From Alphaproteobacteria bacterium (GTDB taxonomy: Bacteria; Pseudomonadota; Alphaproteobacteria; ATCC43930; CGMCC-115725): 10,184 bases of DNA. Shown in pieces: positions 1 through 6,367 of this stretch. Location of the stretch: contig JASHUX010000343.1 of assembly GCA_030039775.1 (NCBI GenBank), forward strand, positions 1 through 10,184. Direction: 5' to 3'. The translations under genes were made by a program, and so were the position numbers. The first letter of the stretch is position 1. Every line of letters begins with the position of its first letter. The notes under the pieces were generated by a model. It was given only the letters and a program-made list of their open reading frames with translations, made no database searches and was not told where the DNA came from.

Positions 1-59
1 AAATCACCGTCGCCGCTCTTTTGCAGCAGCTCGGCAAGGTTCATGTTCTCTTCGGTCAT
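1..59 (-). CDS. IS256-type transposase, N-terminal fragment (runs off left edge)
   Basis: Reading the minus strand from an ATG at 57-59 gives MTEENMNLAELLQKSGDGD and then leaves the window. The opening 'MTE..M.LAELL.K...GDF' is, from memory, the usual N-terminus of one group of IS256-family (mutator-type, DDE) transposases in alphaproteobacteria. No catalytic residue lies within the window, so the family call rests on 19 residues only. A GAGGAC stretch 5-10 bases before the ATG can act as ribosome binding site. The gene would be transcribed leftwards, out of the window. Whether the transposase is intact cannot be seen here. Confidence 0.6.
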   Translation of the reverse strand, partial: MTEENMNLAELLQKSGDGD

Positions 60-122
60 TGGGTCCTCGGGTTCGCTCCAGGTTGAAGTCTCGCAACTCC
101 ACCTTAGCTGACCGGCCCAATG
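1..122 (-). mobile_element. Terminal part of a probable IS256-family insertion sequence
   Basis: The transposase start at 59 is followed, moving right, by a short non-coding stretch containing CTCCACCTTAGCTGACCGGC around 100-119. Read on the minus strand this is GGTCAGCTAAGGTGGAG, which has the character of an insertion-sequence end lying about 45-60 bases upstream of the transposase start. The other end is outside the window, so the terminal inverted repeat and target duplication cannot be confirmed. The right boundary, somewhere near 115-125, is an estimate. The element sits next to two decayed genes. Confidence 0.5.
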
Positions 123-190
123 ACAACCTCGCCTTCCCGCGCGCGCCGGGCCTCATGTGTTGCGGCATTCCGCCCGCGCTCACCCCGGAT

Positions 191-521
191 TTACACCACC
201 ACCAAGGACGCTAACCCGATCGGCGCCCAACTAGTGCGGTAGAATTGCGTGTAGAAGGAATCGTTATCGCCGGCGGCAAGGACGATCATGCGCGCCAAAT
301 GGTTCTGAAAATCCCGCATCGGCAGCGTGTGTACGAGCAGAACCGGCAAAGCCGCCACGATGAACAGCCCGATGTACGTCGCAACGATCGTTGCGACGAA
401 ACGACGGCTGCGAAGGATCGTCGCGCCGCCAGACGCCGGTTCGGTGACGGTCTCGGCGTCTTTATGAAGCGCGCTGCCCTGCGGCCATGCGCGAAGACCG
501 GCATGGTCGGGCCGACATCAT
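191..521 (-). pseudogene. Remnant of a polytopic membrane protein gene (N-terminal part, frameshifted and truncated)
   Basis: On the minus strand an ATG ATG at 516-521 follows GGAG and directly follows the TGA (526-528) of the neighbouring acyltransferase remnant, a layout typical of translational coupling. That frame stops after about 19 codons. A second frame, open from 517 to the TAA at 191-193 and lacking any start codon near its beginning, carries what looks like the real protein: a basic stretch (ILRSRRF), one hydrophobic helix (VATIVATYIGLFIVAALPVL), then LPMRDFQNHLARMIVLAAGD and a Tyr/Trp-rich stretch. The '(D)xxNHLARxxxLA.GD...FY...W.P' pattern recalls the first periplasmic loop of large uncharacterised multi-pass membrane proteins found in alphaproteobacteria. 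A single-base indel near 470-480 would join the two frames. The protein ends abruptly after its first loop, about 70 bases from the insertion-sequence end. I infer a dead gene; its function is unknown. Confidence 0.5.
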
Positions 522-525
522 CTCC

Positions 526-1555
526 TCACTCTGCGGGCTGTACCGCGCGCCAACGTATCGCGGCGGCGTTGAAGAATGCCCGGCCGGGCCGTTCGATCCA
601 GCGGTAGGTCAGGGACGAGACCGCGAATATGACGGCGAGATAAATCGGATACAACGCATCGCCGACATAGGCATTGTGCGCGATCGAAATTAGCCAGGTA
701 TCCGAGTATAGAGGATCGGACATGCGGAGCTGCGTGTGCAGGACTCGCTCCGCGGCCACCGTCAGGTAAATAGCCAGGGTTATGATGCCGGCGTGCACCA
801 TATAGATCGAATACGACCAGGCCCCAAGCAGCCCGATCGGACGCGCTCGCAGAATGCGCGACACAGCGCCGCCTTCACCCGCAAAGACTAAGACCGCAGC
901 CGCGAATACCAGCGGTCCCCAGATCTCCAGCCAAGCATTACCCCCGGCATAAACTATGAACAGCACCACGCCGACCAATATCGGAAGTTCACAGCGGCCG
1001 AGCCAGCGTGGCGGAATCCGGAACCGGGCAGACCACAAGCGGTACGCAAAATATCCGGTGAAGAAGCCGAATAGACCGCGGAAGAAACCGAAATCGTGCG
1101 TCACGGTCATGCCTTTGCCGGCCAGCACCACGACCGCGCAGCCGACGACGACGCAGGCCGCGCTGCCGACGAGCTGCGAGCGACGTCCAGTGCAACATAG
1201 AGCGGCAAAAACGAGATAAGTCCAGAACTCGACGCTGATGCTCCACGCCGGATATTTCCAAGTGTCGGTCGTGTACAATCCCAGCGACTGAACCATCAAC
1301 AGATTGGGAATTATCGACGACAAGCTGGTCCGGCCGTCGGGATCAAACGGTGACGTATCGCCATGAAGCCAGCCCCGGTGAGCGAGTAGACTCGTCCGGC
1401 CTCGATCGAAAGCAGGAATAGCAGCGTTGCGGAAGGTACGAGCTGTGGGTCCAGGTCGAGGTGAATATATGCGAATAGACGTGAAAATGATAAATCGCGA
1501 TGCCGGTGGCAGCGATGCCGCGCCAACCGTCGAGAACAGCGAAGCGGTGTTGCAT
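526..1555 (-). pseudogene. Acyltransferase family 3 (O-acyltransferase) pseudogene
   Basis: Integral-membrane acyltransferases of this family add acetyl or other acyl groups to cell-surface sugars. Two separated parts are recognisable. The N-terminal part from ATG 1553-1555 (or 1577-1579) reads MQHRFAVLDGWRGIAATGIA then IYHFHVYSH, holding the family's conserved Arg (WRG) and His (YHF). That frame ends at a TGA near 1350. The C-terminal part, in a different frame, runs from about 1365 to the TGA at 526-528 and includes SLSSIIPNLLMVQSLGL, then PAWSISVEFWTYLVF, several hydrophobic helices, and the typical ending YRWIERPGRAFF. Between them a third frame (about 1370-1440) carries LLFLLS and LTGAGFMAIR, resembling the second helix region. 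Three frames plus too little DNA for helices 2-4 show at least two frameshifts and an internal deletion. Intact members are about 350-400 residues. The 3' part (265 codons from a TTG at 1321-1323) could still be translated but lacks the conserved Arg and His. Confidence 0.75.
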
Positions 1556-1734
1556 TGAAGAAGCCCCCGACGGCATCATGACCCACGCGATCCTTTGGCG
1601 GCGTTGATTTCACGAATCGAAAATCGACGCCTGGATTTCTCTATCCGGCGCGGGCGCCGAGCGGCAACGTAGTCTCTGTTAAACGGTAAATAATGGCCCT
1701 GAATTGTCGCTATCCGGGGCAATCGGCCGCGACG

Positions 1735-1753
1735 GAAAAATATTTAATTTTTC
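1735..1753. repeat. AT-rich perfect palindrome
   Basis: GAAAAAT and its exact reverse complement ATTTTTC flank a 5-base spacer ATTTA. All but the two end bases are A or T, in an otherwise GC-rich region upstream of the glycosyltransferase gene. It could be a regulator binding site, a DNA-bending or H-NS-like (for example MucR/Ros type) silencer target, or chance. It is too weak as RNA to be a convincing terminator. Confidence 0.4.
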
Positions 1754-1805
1754 GGCGCACCCTTTGCCGCGCTTAACTATTGATGCGGTCGCCAATGCGC
1801 GCCGG

Positions 1806-1833
1806 CTGATAGATTGCGTGCGTGACCTACAAT
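1806..1833 (+). promoter_or_regulatory. Candidate promoter for the GT2-GtrA gene
   Basis: CTGATA (1806-1811, 4 of 6 to TTGACA) and TACAAT (1828-1833, 5 of 6 to TATAAT) are separated by 16 bases. Transcription would start near 1840, leaving a leader of about 60 bases before the ATG at 1902. The match is fair for a housekeeping sigma factor but rests on sequence only. Confidence 0.3.
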
Positions 1834-1901
1834 TTCAGAATGTCGCAGATAAGTGCGGCTCGTATTGCGCAACACGCCGTGTCCTTCGCGGGTCCAGGAT
1901 A

Positions 1902-3038
1902 ATGACTCTACTCGAACTGCCTGACGATGCTCAGCCGGAGCTATTGCCCGCGGCCGCTCCCGAGTTGTCGGTCGTCATCCCCACCTTGAACGAGCGCGAC
2001 AACATCGTGCCGTTGTTCGGCAAGATCGCGCAAGCGCTTCGCGGTACGGCTTGGGAGGTCGTATTTGTCGACGACGACTCTCGCGACGGCACCGCCGATC
2101 TCGTTCGCGAGATCGCGCGGCGCGACGCGCGGGTACGTTGCGTCCACCGTGTCGGGCGTCGGGGCTTGTCGACCGCCCGCATCGAAGGCACGTTGGCAAG
2201 CGCTGCGCCGTTCGTTGCGGTAATGGACGGCGATATGCAGCACGACGAGCGATTGTTGCCGGACATGTTGGCGACCTTGAGGTCGGGATCGTACGACCTC
2301 GTTATCGGCAGCAGGAATGTAAGCGGCGGCCGCGGCATCGATTGGGATGGCCGGCGGGTGCAGATGAGCGGGTTGGCGACCCGGCTGTCGCGCCTCGTGT
2401 GCCGCGTAGACATTGCCGATCCGATGAGCGGTTTCTTCATGATGCGGCGAGACGCCTTCGAGGCGGCGATGCGGCGGCTCTCGGGCCAAGGCTTCAAGAT
2501 TTTGCTCGATATTCTTTCGTCGTCCCCACGGCCGCTTCGCCTTAAGGAGCTGGCATACGAATTTCGCCCGCGCCGCTTCGGTCAGAGCAAGCTCGATAGT
2601 CTCGTGGTCTGGGAATTCGGGATGCTCATCGTGGATAAGCTGATCGGTCATATCGTCCCGGTCCGCTTCGTGTTATTCGCTTTTGTCGGGGGGGTGGGCC
2701 TTTTCGTTCAGCTCGCCGTGTTATGGCTGGCGTTGGCGACGTTTGTACCGAGCTTTGCCGTCGTGCAATCGGTCGCCGTGATCGTTGCCATCGCGTCCAA
2801 CTTCTTGCTCAACAATTTGCTTACGTACCGCGACCAACGCATCCGAGGTTGGCGATTGATACGCGGACTCGCAACCTTTTACGTCGTCTGTTGCGTTGGG
2901 GCCGTGGCCAATGTCGACGTCGCCGCGTATCTTTTCCATCAGCGGCCGGTCTGGTGGATTGCCGGAACCGCCGGCGCCTTGGTGGGTGCCGTTTGGAATT
3001 ACGCACTCTCGTCGGTATTTACTTGGAAGCGCCGCTAA
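1902..3038 (+). CDS. GT2 polyprenol-phosphate glycosyltransferase fused to a GtrA membrane domain
   Basis: The 378-residue protein has two domains. Residues 22-250 are a family-2 (GT-A fold) glycosyltransferase of the dolichyl-phosphate mannose synthase type: LSVVIPTLNERDN at 22-34, VDDDS at 56-60, the metal-binding DGD at 109-111 followed by MQHDE, and GSRNVSGG at 136-143. Such enzymes move a sugar from a nucleotide donor to undecaprenyl or dolichyl phosphate on the cytoplasmic face of the membrane. Residues 254-376 are a GtrA-like domain with four hydrophobic helices (about 256-280, 286-306, 322-344, 352-372) and the typical NFLLNNLLTYRD and WNYALSSVFTW motifs; GtrA proteins are thought to help flip the lipid-linked sugar. 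The start ATG at 1902 is preceded by AGGA only 2 bases away, and homology begins about 20 residues later; a longer start at TTG 1704 is unlikely. The neighbouring acyltransferase remnant fits a surface-glycan role. The sugar transferred cannot be told. Confidence 0.88.
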   Translation: MTLLELPDDAQPELLPAAAPELSVVIPTLNERDNIVPLFGKIAQALRGTAWEVVFVDDDSRDGTADLVREIARRDARVRCVHRVGRRGLSTARIEGTLASAAPFVAVMDGDMQHDERLLPDMLATLRSGSYDLVIGSRNVSGGRGIDWDGRRVQMSGLATRLSRLVCRVDIADPMSGFFMMRRDAFEAAMRRLSGQGFKILLDILSSSPRPLRLKELAYEFRPRRFGQSKLDSLVVWEFGMLIVDKLIGHIVPVRFVLFAFVGGVGLFVQLAVLWLALATFVPSFAVVQSVAVIVAIASNFLLNNLLTYRDQRIRGWRLIRGLATFYVVCCVGAVANVDVAAYLFHQRPVWWIAGTAGALVGAVWNYALSSVFTWKRR

Positions 3039-3047
3039 AGCTTGCGC

Positions 3048-3071
3048 AGGCCCGCTTAACGAGCGGGGCCT
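3048..3071. terminator. Hairpin between the convergent glycosyltransferase and parE genes
   Basis: AGGCCCGCT and AGCGGGGCCT form a 9-bp stem with one bulged G and a loop of five bases (TAACG). The stem reads similarly on both strands and lies 10 bases after the glycosyltransferase stop; its right edge overlaps the parE stop codon (3070-3072). It lacks a run of T on either side, so it is a candidate bidirectional terminator or 3'-end stabiliser, not a classical intrinsic terminator. Confidence 0.45.
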
Positions 3072-5043
3072 AAACGTCTAGCTCTTTGACGAATGCGGCG
3101 CGCGCTTGGATGAATTCGTAGCGTAATTCGGGTTTGCGGCCCATCAGGCTTTCGACCAGCTTCTCGGTCTTCCTTACATTGGTGCGGTCGTCGGGTGGGG
3201 GCAGGGTGACGCGCTCAAGCGTGCGCTTCGCTGGACTCATCGTGGTGTCGCGCAACTGCGCCGACGGCATTTCGCCCAAGCCCTTGAAGCGACTGACCTC
3301 GATCTTGCCTTTGCCATTCAGCACGGTGCGTTCAAGCTCTTTCCGATGCGCGTCGTCACGCGCGTAGACGACCGTGGCGCCTTGCGCCAGGCGATAAAGC
3401 GGCGGCACGGCGAGATAGAGCCGACCGCTCTCCACCAGCTTCGGCATTTCGCGGAAAAAGAAGGTCATCAGCAGCGACGCGATGTGCGCACCGTCGACAT
3501 CGGCGTCAGTCATGATAACGACGCGCTCGTAGCGCAGCTTGTCGTCCTGATAGCGCTCTCCCGATCCGCAACCGAGCGCCTGGATCAGATCGGCGATCTC
3601 CTGATTCTGGCGCAGCTTGTCGGCACTGGCGGAGGCGACATTCAGAATCTTGCCGCGCAGCGGCAGGATCGCCTGAGTGTCGCGGTCGCGTGCCTGTTTG
3701 GCCGAGCCGCCAGCGCTGTCGCCCTCGACGAGGAAAATCTCTGTGCCCTCGGCGGCGGACCGCGCGCAATCGGCGAGCTTACCGGGAAGGCGCAGTTTGC
3801 GCGTGGCGCTCTTGCGCTCGAGGTCCTTCTGCTGACGCTTGCGCAGCCGGTCCTCCGCGCGCTCGATCACTTCGTCAAGAAGCGTGCGCGCCGCGGCGGG
3901 ATCGCCCGAGAGATAATGGTCGAAATGATCTTTTAGCGCGCCGTCGACCAGACGCAATGCCTCGCCCGAGGCGAGCCGCTCCTTGGTCTGACCTTGGAAT
4001 TGAGGATCGCGAATGAACAAAGAGAGCAAAACTACCGCGCCCTGCATCACATCCTCGGCGGTGATCTGCGTCGCGCGGCGGTTATTGACCAACTCGCCGT
4101 AGGCTTTCAGCGCCCGCGTCAACGCCGTGCGCAATCCGCTTTCATGCGTGCCGCCTTCGGATGTTGGAATAGTGTTGCAGTAGGACGACGAGAAACCGTC
4201 GCCGTCGACGGGCCAGGCGATCGCCCATTCGACACGGCCGTCCTTCCCGAAATCGTGCTCGCCGACGAACGGTTGCGGCGTCAGCGTCTCGCGGCCGTTG
4301 ACAATCGAGGCGAGATAATCGGCAAGGCCGCCGGGGAATTTGAACCGTTCCTCCTGCGGTACGTCGTCGGGCCGGTCCACGGCGGCATCGCACCACCAGC
4401 GGATCTCGACGCCACGAAACAGATAGGCCTTGGAGCGGGCAAGGCGATAGAGCGGCACCGACTTGAAGCGGTGGTCGCCGAAAATCTGAGGGTCCGGATG
4501 GAAGCGGATGGTGGTGCCGCGCCGGTTCGATGCCGCGCCCGCGTCCTTCAGCTTAGTCGTGGGCTTGCCGCGCGCATATTCCTGGGTCCAGACCTTGCGA
4601 TCGATCGCCACCTCGACGGAAAGCTTGTCCGACAGCGCGTTGACCACCGACACGCCCACGCCGTGCAGCCCGCCCGATGTCTTGTAGGCGTCGCCGCCGA
4701 ACTTGCCGCCTGAATGCAACATGGTCAGGACGATTTCGAGCGCGGACTGCTTTGGGAATTTGGGATGGGGGTCCACCGGAATGCCGCGACCGTTGTCGCG
4801 GACCAGGACCGAGCCGTCCCTGTGGAGTTCTACTTCGATGCGGCTTGCGTGGCCGGCAACCGCCTCGTCCATGGCGTTATCGAGCACTTCGGCGGCGAGA
4901 TGATGCAGCGCGCGTTCATCGGTTCCGCCGATATACATGCCGGGCCGGCGCCGGACCGGCTCCAGCCCTTCCAGCACCTCGATATCTTTGGCGGAATAGC
5001 CGGCTGGCGCCTTGCGGGCCAGATTGTCGAATAGATCGGGCAT
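3070..5043 (-). CDS. parE: DNA topoisomerase IV subunit B
   Basis: This is the ATPase subunit of topoisomerase IV, which with ParC unlinks daughter chromosomes. The protein is 657 residues, the normal size for alphaproteobacterial ParE. The GHKL ATPase domain shows EVLDNAMDE with catalytic Glu52 and Asn56, DNGRGIP at 83-89, GGLHGVG at 124-130, and the QTK loop with Lys354. The TOPRIM domain shows EGDSAGG from Glu440, PLRGKILNV at 461-469, and DADVDG at 513-518. The C-terminal part has RFKGLGEM at 585-592 and the closing YEFIQARAAFVKELDV-type tail. There is no long TOPRIM insertion of the kind found in proteobacterial GyrB, and the opening DNLARKAPAGYSAKDIEVLE fits ParE. I chose the ATG at 5041-5043; a TTG 36 bases earlier would add 12 residues without family similarity and coincides with the likely -35 box. 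No ribosome binding site precedes the ATG (see promoter). Upstream on the same strand is a small hypothetical gene. Confidence 0.95.
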   Translation of the reverse strand: MPDLFDNLARKAPAGYSAKDIEVLEGLEPVRRRPGMYIGGTDERALHHLAAEVLDNAMDEAVAGHASRIEVELHRDGSVLVRDNGRGIPVDPHPKFPKQSALEIVLTMLHSGGKFGGDAYKTSGGLHGVGVSVVNALSDKLSVEVAIDRKVWTQEYARGKPTTKLKDAGAASNRRGTTIRFHPDPQIFGDHRFKSVPLYRLARSKAYLFRGVEIRWWCDAAVDRPDDVPQEERFKFPGGLADYLASIVNGRETLTPQPFVGEHDFGKDGRVEWAIAWPVDGDGFSSSYCNTIPTSEGGTHESGLRTALTRALKAYGELVNNRRATQITAEDVMQGAVVLLSLFIRDPQFQGQTKERLASGEALRLVDGALKDHFDHYLSGDPAAARTLLDEVIERAEDRLRKRQQKDLERKSATRKLRLPGKLADCARSAAEGTEIFLVEGDSAGGSAKQARDRDTQAILPLRGKILNVASASADKLRQNQEIADLIQALGCGSGERYQDDKLRYERVVIMTDADVDGAHIASLLMTFFFREMPKLVESGRLYLAVPPLYRLAQGATVVYARDDAHRKELERTVLNGKGKIEVSRFKGLGEMPSAQLRDTTMSPAKRTLERVTLPPPDDRTNVRKTEKLVESLMGRKPELRYEFIQARAAFVKELDV

Positions 5044-5050
5044 GGGTCGG

Positions 5051-5079
5051 AATATAGGGAAGCCGCGGCAGCCCGACAA
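5051..5079 (-). promoter_or_regulatory. Probable parE promoter giving a leaderless or near-leaderless mRNA
   Basis: On the minus strand TTGTCG (5074-5079) and TATATT (5051-5056) are exactly 17 bases apart. The -10 box has 5 of 6 consensus bases and sits in CTATAT, close to the usual alphaproteobacterial form. The -10 box ends only 7 bases before the parE ATG, placing transcription start at or within 1-2 bases of it. The absence of any purine-rich ribosome binding site before the ATG agrees with leaderless translation. Confidence 0.5.
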
Positions 5080-5142
5080 GCAGGATACGGTAGGGAACGA
5101 GCCACTCGCCGCAAGATTTAGTGGTTCGGCACCGTCGAAAGA

Positions 5143-5346
5143 CTAGGCGATTGCCGGGACGCGGTCCTTGCGGCCGGGTGACTGCCGGTGCGCGTGACGA
5201 TGGTCCCGCGCGGCTAATTCCTGTCGCGCGGCTTCGGCAGCACCAGCAGCAAGGGTCGCGACGAGATTGTAACCGCTGGTTGCAGCTTCTTGAGCGACAT
5301 GTTCGAGCTTAGCTTGGATAGAAATGAGCTGTTGGCGTTGCGACAT
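5143..5346 (-). CDS. Small hypothetical protein upstream of parE
   Basis: A 67-residue protein that I do not recognise. It starts MSQRQQLISIQAKLEHVAQE. Residues 1-46 should form mostly helix (Gln/Ala/Glu rich, no membrane segment), followed by a basic, His/Arg-rich tail (RDHRHAHRQSPGRKDR) and a short hydrophobic end. No signal peptide is evident. Support for a real gene: a strong GAGGGG ribosome binding site at 5353-5358 with 6 bases to the ATG, and a good promoter at 5415-5442 with a leader of about 60 bases. It lies 99 bases before parE on the same strand and diverges from the thioesterase gene. I infer a small cytoplasmic protein; coding status is likely but unproven. Confidence 0.55.
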   Translation of the reverse strand: MSQRQQLISIQAKLEHVAQEAATSGYNLVATLAAGAAEAARQELAARDHRHAHRQSPGRKDRVPAIA

Positions 5347-5414
5347 CGGGCACCCCTCGAAGCCGATACGTTAACCAATGCCCCCGAATAGTTCAGATAG
5401 TATTTCCATTTAAG

Positions 5415-5442
5415 ATTGTATCACGTTGACGAGCCGTGTCAT
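5415..5442 (-). promoter_or_regulatory. Candidate promoter for the small hypothetical gene
   Basis: On the minus strand ATGACA (5437-5442, 5 of 6) and TACAAT (5415-5420, 5 of 6) are separated by 16 bases. Transcription would begin near 5408, giving a leader of about 60 bases before the ATG at 5346. It overlaps the candidate promoter of the divergent thioesterase gene. Confidence 0.45.
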
Positions 5443-5455
5443 CGAAAAAAATAAC
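5426..5455 (+). promoter_or_regulatory. Candidate promoter for the thioesterase-GNAT pair
   Basis: TTGACG (5426-5431, 5 of 6) and AATAAC (5450-5455, 4 of 6) lie 18 bases apart. Transcription would begin near 5462, about 30 bases before the ATG at 5493. The -35 region lies inside the opposite-strand promoter at 5415-5442, so the two directions would compete for polymerase. Confidence 0.35.
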
Positions 5456-5492
5456 TTGGTTAAGTCTGGCGGGAAAATCGTTAGAACGAGCC

Positions 5493-5894
5493 ATGGCCGA
5501 TACCGCGCCGTCCGAACGTCCGCCGAGCTATGAGCCGGCACTGCGCGCCATTCCCATGCCGCACGACGCCAACCAGTCGGGCGACATTTTTGGGGGATGG
5601 GTGCTGTCGCAGATGGACCTAGCGGGCGGATCGATCGCAGCACGCCGGGTGAAAGGGCGTTGCGCCACTGTCGCTATCACCGCGATGACGTTCCACCAGC
5701 CCATCTTCGTCGGCGACGAGGTGAGCTGCTACGGCGAGATCGTGCGCGTCGGGTGGACGTCCCTTACCGTGAAGATCGAGAGCTGGGCGCGGCGCTGGGG
5801 CAAAGACCAGCCGATCAAAGTGACGGAAGGGCTGTTCACCTTCGTGGCACTGGGCCCCGACCGCAAGCCGCGGCCGGTGCCGCCCGAGGAATGA
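5493..5894 (+). CDS. Acyl-CoA thioesterase, YciA-like hotdog fold
   Basis: Hydrolyses acyl-CoA to free acid and CoA in the cytoplasm; YciA-type enzymes act on a broad range of short to long acyl-CoAs. The 133-residue protein is the normal length of a single hotdog domain. The signature MPHDANQSGDIFGGWVLSQM spans 22-41 (family form 'P.DtN..GDIFGGW..s.mD'), with the catalytic Asp of this class at the GD of GDIFGGW (Asp31). It is followed by AGG at 44-46 and a conserved TFHQPIFVGDEVSCYGEI stretch at 66-83, typical of the central strands. The ATG at 5493 gives the family length; an upstream GTG at 5436 would add 19 unlike residues and fall inside the putative promoter. The ribosome binding site is weak (AACGAG). 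Its stop overlaps the start of the following GNAT gene (ATGA). The next genes include malonyl-CoA decarboxylase on the opposite strand, so acyl-CoA turnover is a shared theme. Confidence 0.88.
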   Translation: MADTAPSERPPSYEPALRAIPMPHDANQSGDIFGGWVLSQMDLAGGSIAARRVKGRCATVAITAMTFHQPIFVGDEVSCYGEIVRVGWTSLTVKIESWARRWGKDQPIKVTEGLFTFVALGPDRKPRPVPPEE

Positions 5895-6364
5895 ACGGCA
5901 TCGACATCGTCGAGGCGCGGTGGCCCAGGGACCGGGAGACGGTGCTGGCGCTGTTCCGCGCCTATATCGACGGGCTTGGCATCGATCTGAGCTTCCAGGG
6001 CGTTGACGACGAACTCGCCACGCTGCCTGGGAAATACGCGCGACCAAATGGGGCGGTGCTACTGGCGCACACCGCCGACGGTGAGCCGATCGGCACGGTC
6101 GCGTACCGCCCCTTCGGCGAGGGGGTATGCGAGATGAAGCGGCTTTACATCGCGCCCGAATGGCGAAAGCGGGGTGCCGGCCGGCTTCTCTGCGACCGAC
6201 TTCTCGACGAGGCCCGCGCCGCCGGCTATCGCCGCATGCTGCTCGATACCGGGGACTGGCTCACGCCGGCCCTCACGCTCTATCGCGGCTTGGGCTTTAT
6301 CGAAGTGCCGGCCTATTACCACAACCCGCTAAAAGGAACGGTCTATATGGCACGGGATTTGTAG
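5891..6364 (+). CDS. GNAT family N-acetyltransferase
   Basis: A 157-residue acetyl-CoA-dependent acetyltransferase with a complete GNAT core. Motif A is CEMKRLYIAPEWRKRGAGRL (80-99), where R-x-x-G-A-G binds the CoA pyrophosphate. Later come LLDEARAAGYRRMLLDTG at 104-121 and the motif B ending LTLYRGLGFIEVPAYYHNP (128-146). This form, with 'MKRLYV.PE.RG.G.GR.L', is common in small GNAT proteins of unknown substrate; acceptor could be an amino acid, small amine or protein. The start ATG overlaps the stop of the thioesterase gene by ATGA, and GAGGA lies just before it, so the two are translationally coupled. The stop lies 3 bases from the stop of the convergent malonyl-CoA decarboxylase gene. 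No terminator hairpin was seen. Confidence 0.85.
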   Translation: MNGIDIVEARWPRDRETVLALFRAYIDGLGIDLSFQGVDDELATLPGKYARPNGAVLLAHTADGEPIGTVAYRPFGEGVCEMKRLYIAPEWRKRGAGRLLCDRLLDEARAAGYRRMLLDTGDWLTPALTLYRGLGFIEVPAYYHNPLKGTVYMARDL

Positions 6365-6367
6365 CGC

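Larger units (their letters stand above)
1556..1901. other. Intergenic region between the acyltransferase remnant and the glycosyltransferase gene
   Basis: No gene is supported here. The stretch is visibly richer in A and T than its surroundings, especially 1681-1700 and 1735-1753. It separates two divergent units, so it should hold promoters in both directions. A plus-strand candidate is described at 1806-1833; none stands out on the minus strand. A reading frame in line with the glycosyltransferase is open from a TTG at 1704, but its translation shows no family similarity and includes the AT-rich palindrome, so I treat it as non-coding. Confidence 0.55.

Noticed and set aside
245..607. 120-codon plus-strand frame across the remnants at the left
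   Set aside because: Arg-rich shadow crossing the junction of two minus-strand gene remnants; no motif or ribosome binding site.
1704..1901. Longer start (TTG 1704) for the glycosyltransferase
   Set aside because: The 66 extra residues show no GT2 similarity and cover an AT-rich palindrome and the best promoter candidate.
1941..2651. 236-codon minus-strand frame opposite the glycosyltransferase
   Set aside because: Antisense shadow of a well-supported GT2 gene, with no recognisable motif.
3346..4713. Long plus-strand open frames (3346-3936, 3994-4713) opposite parE
   Set aside because: Shadows of the parE reading frame; no domain similarity and no plausible expression signals.
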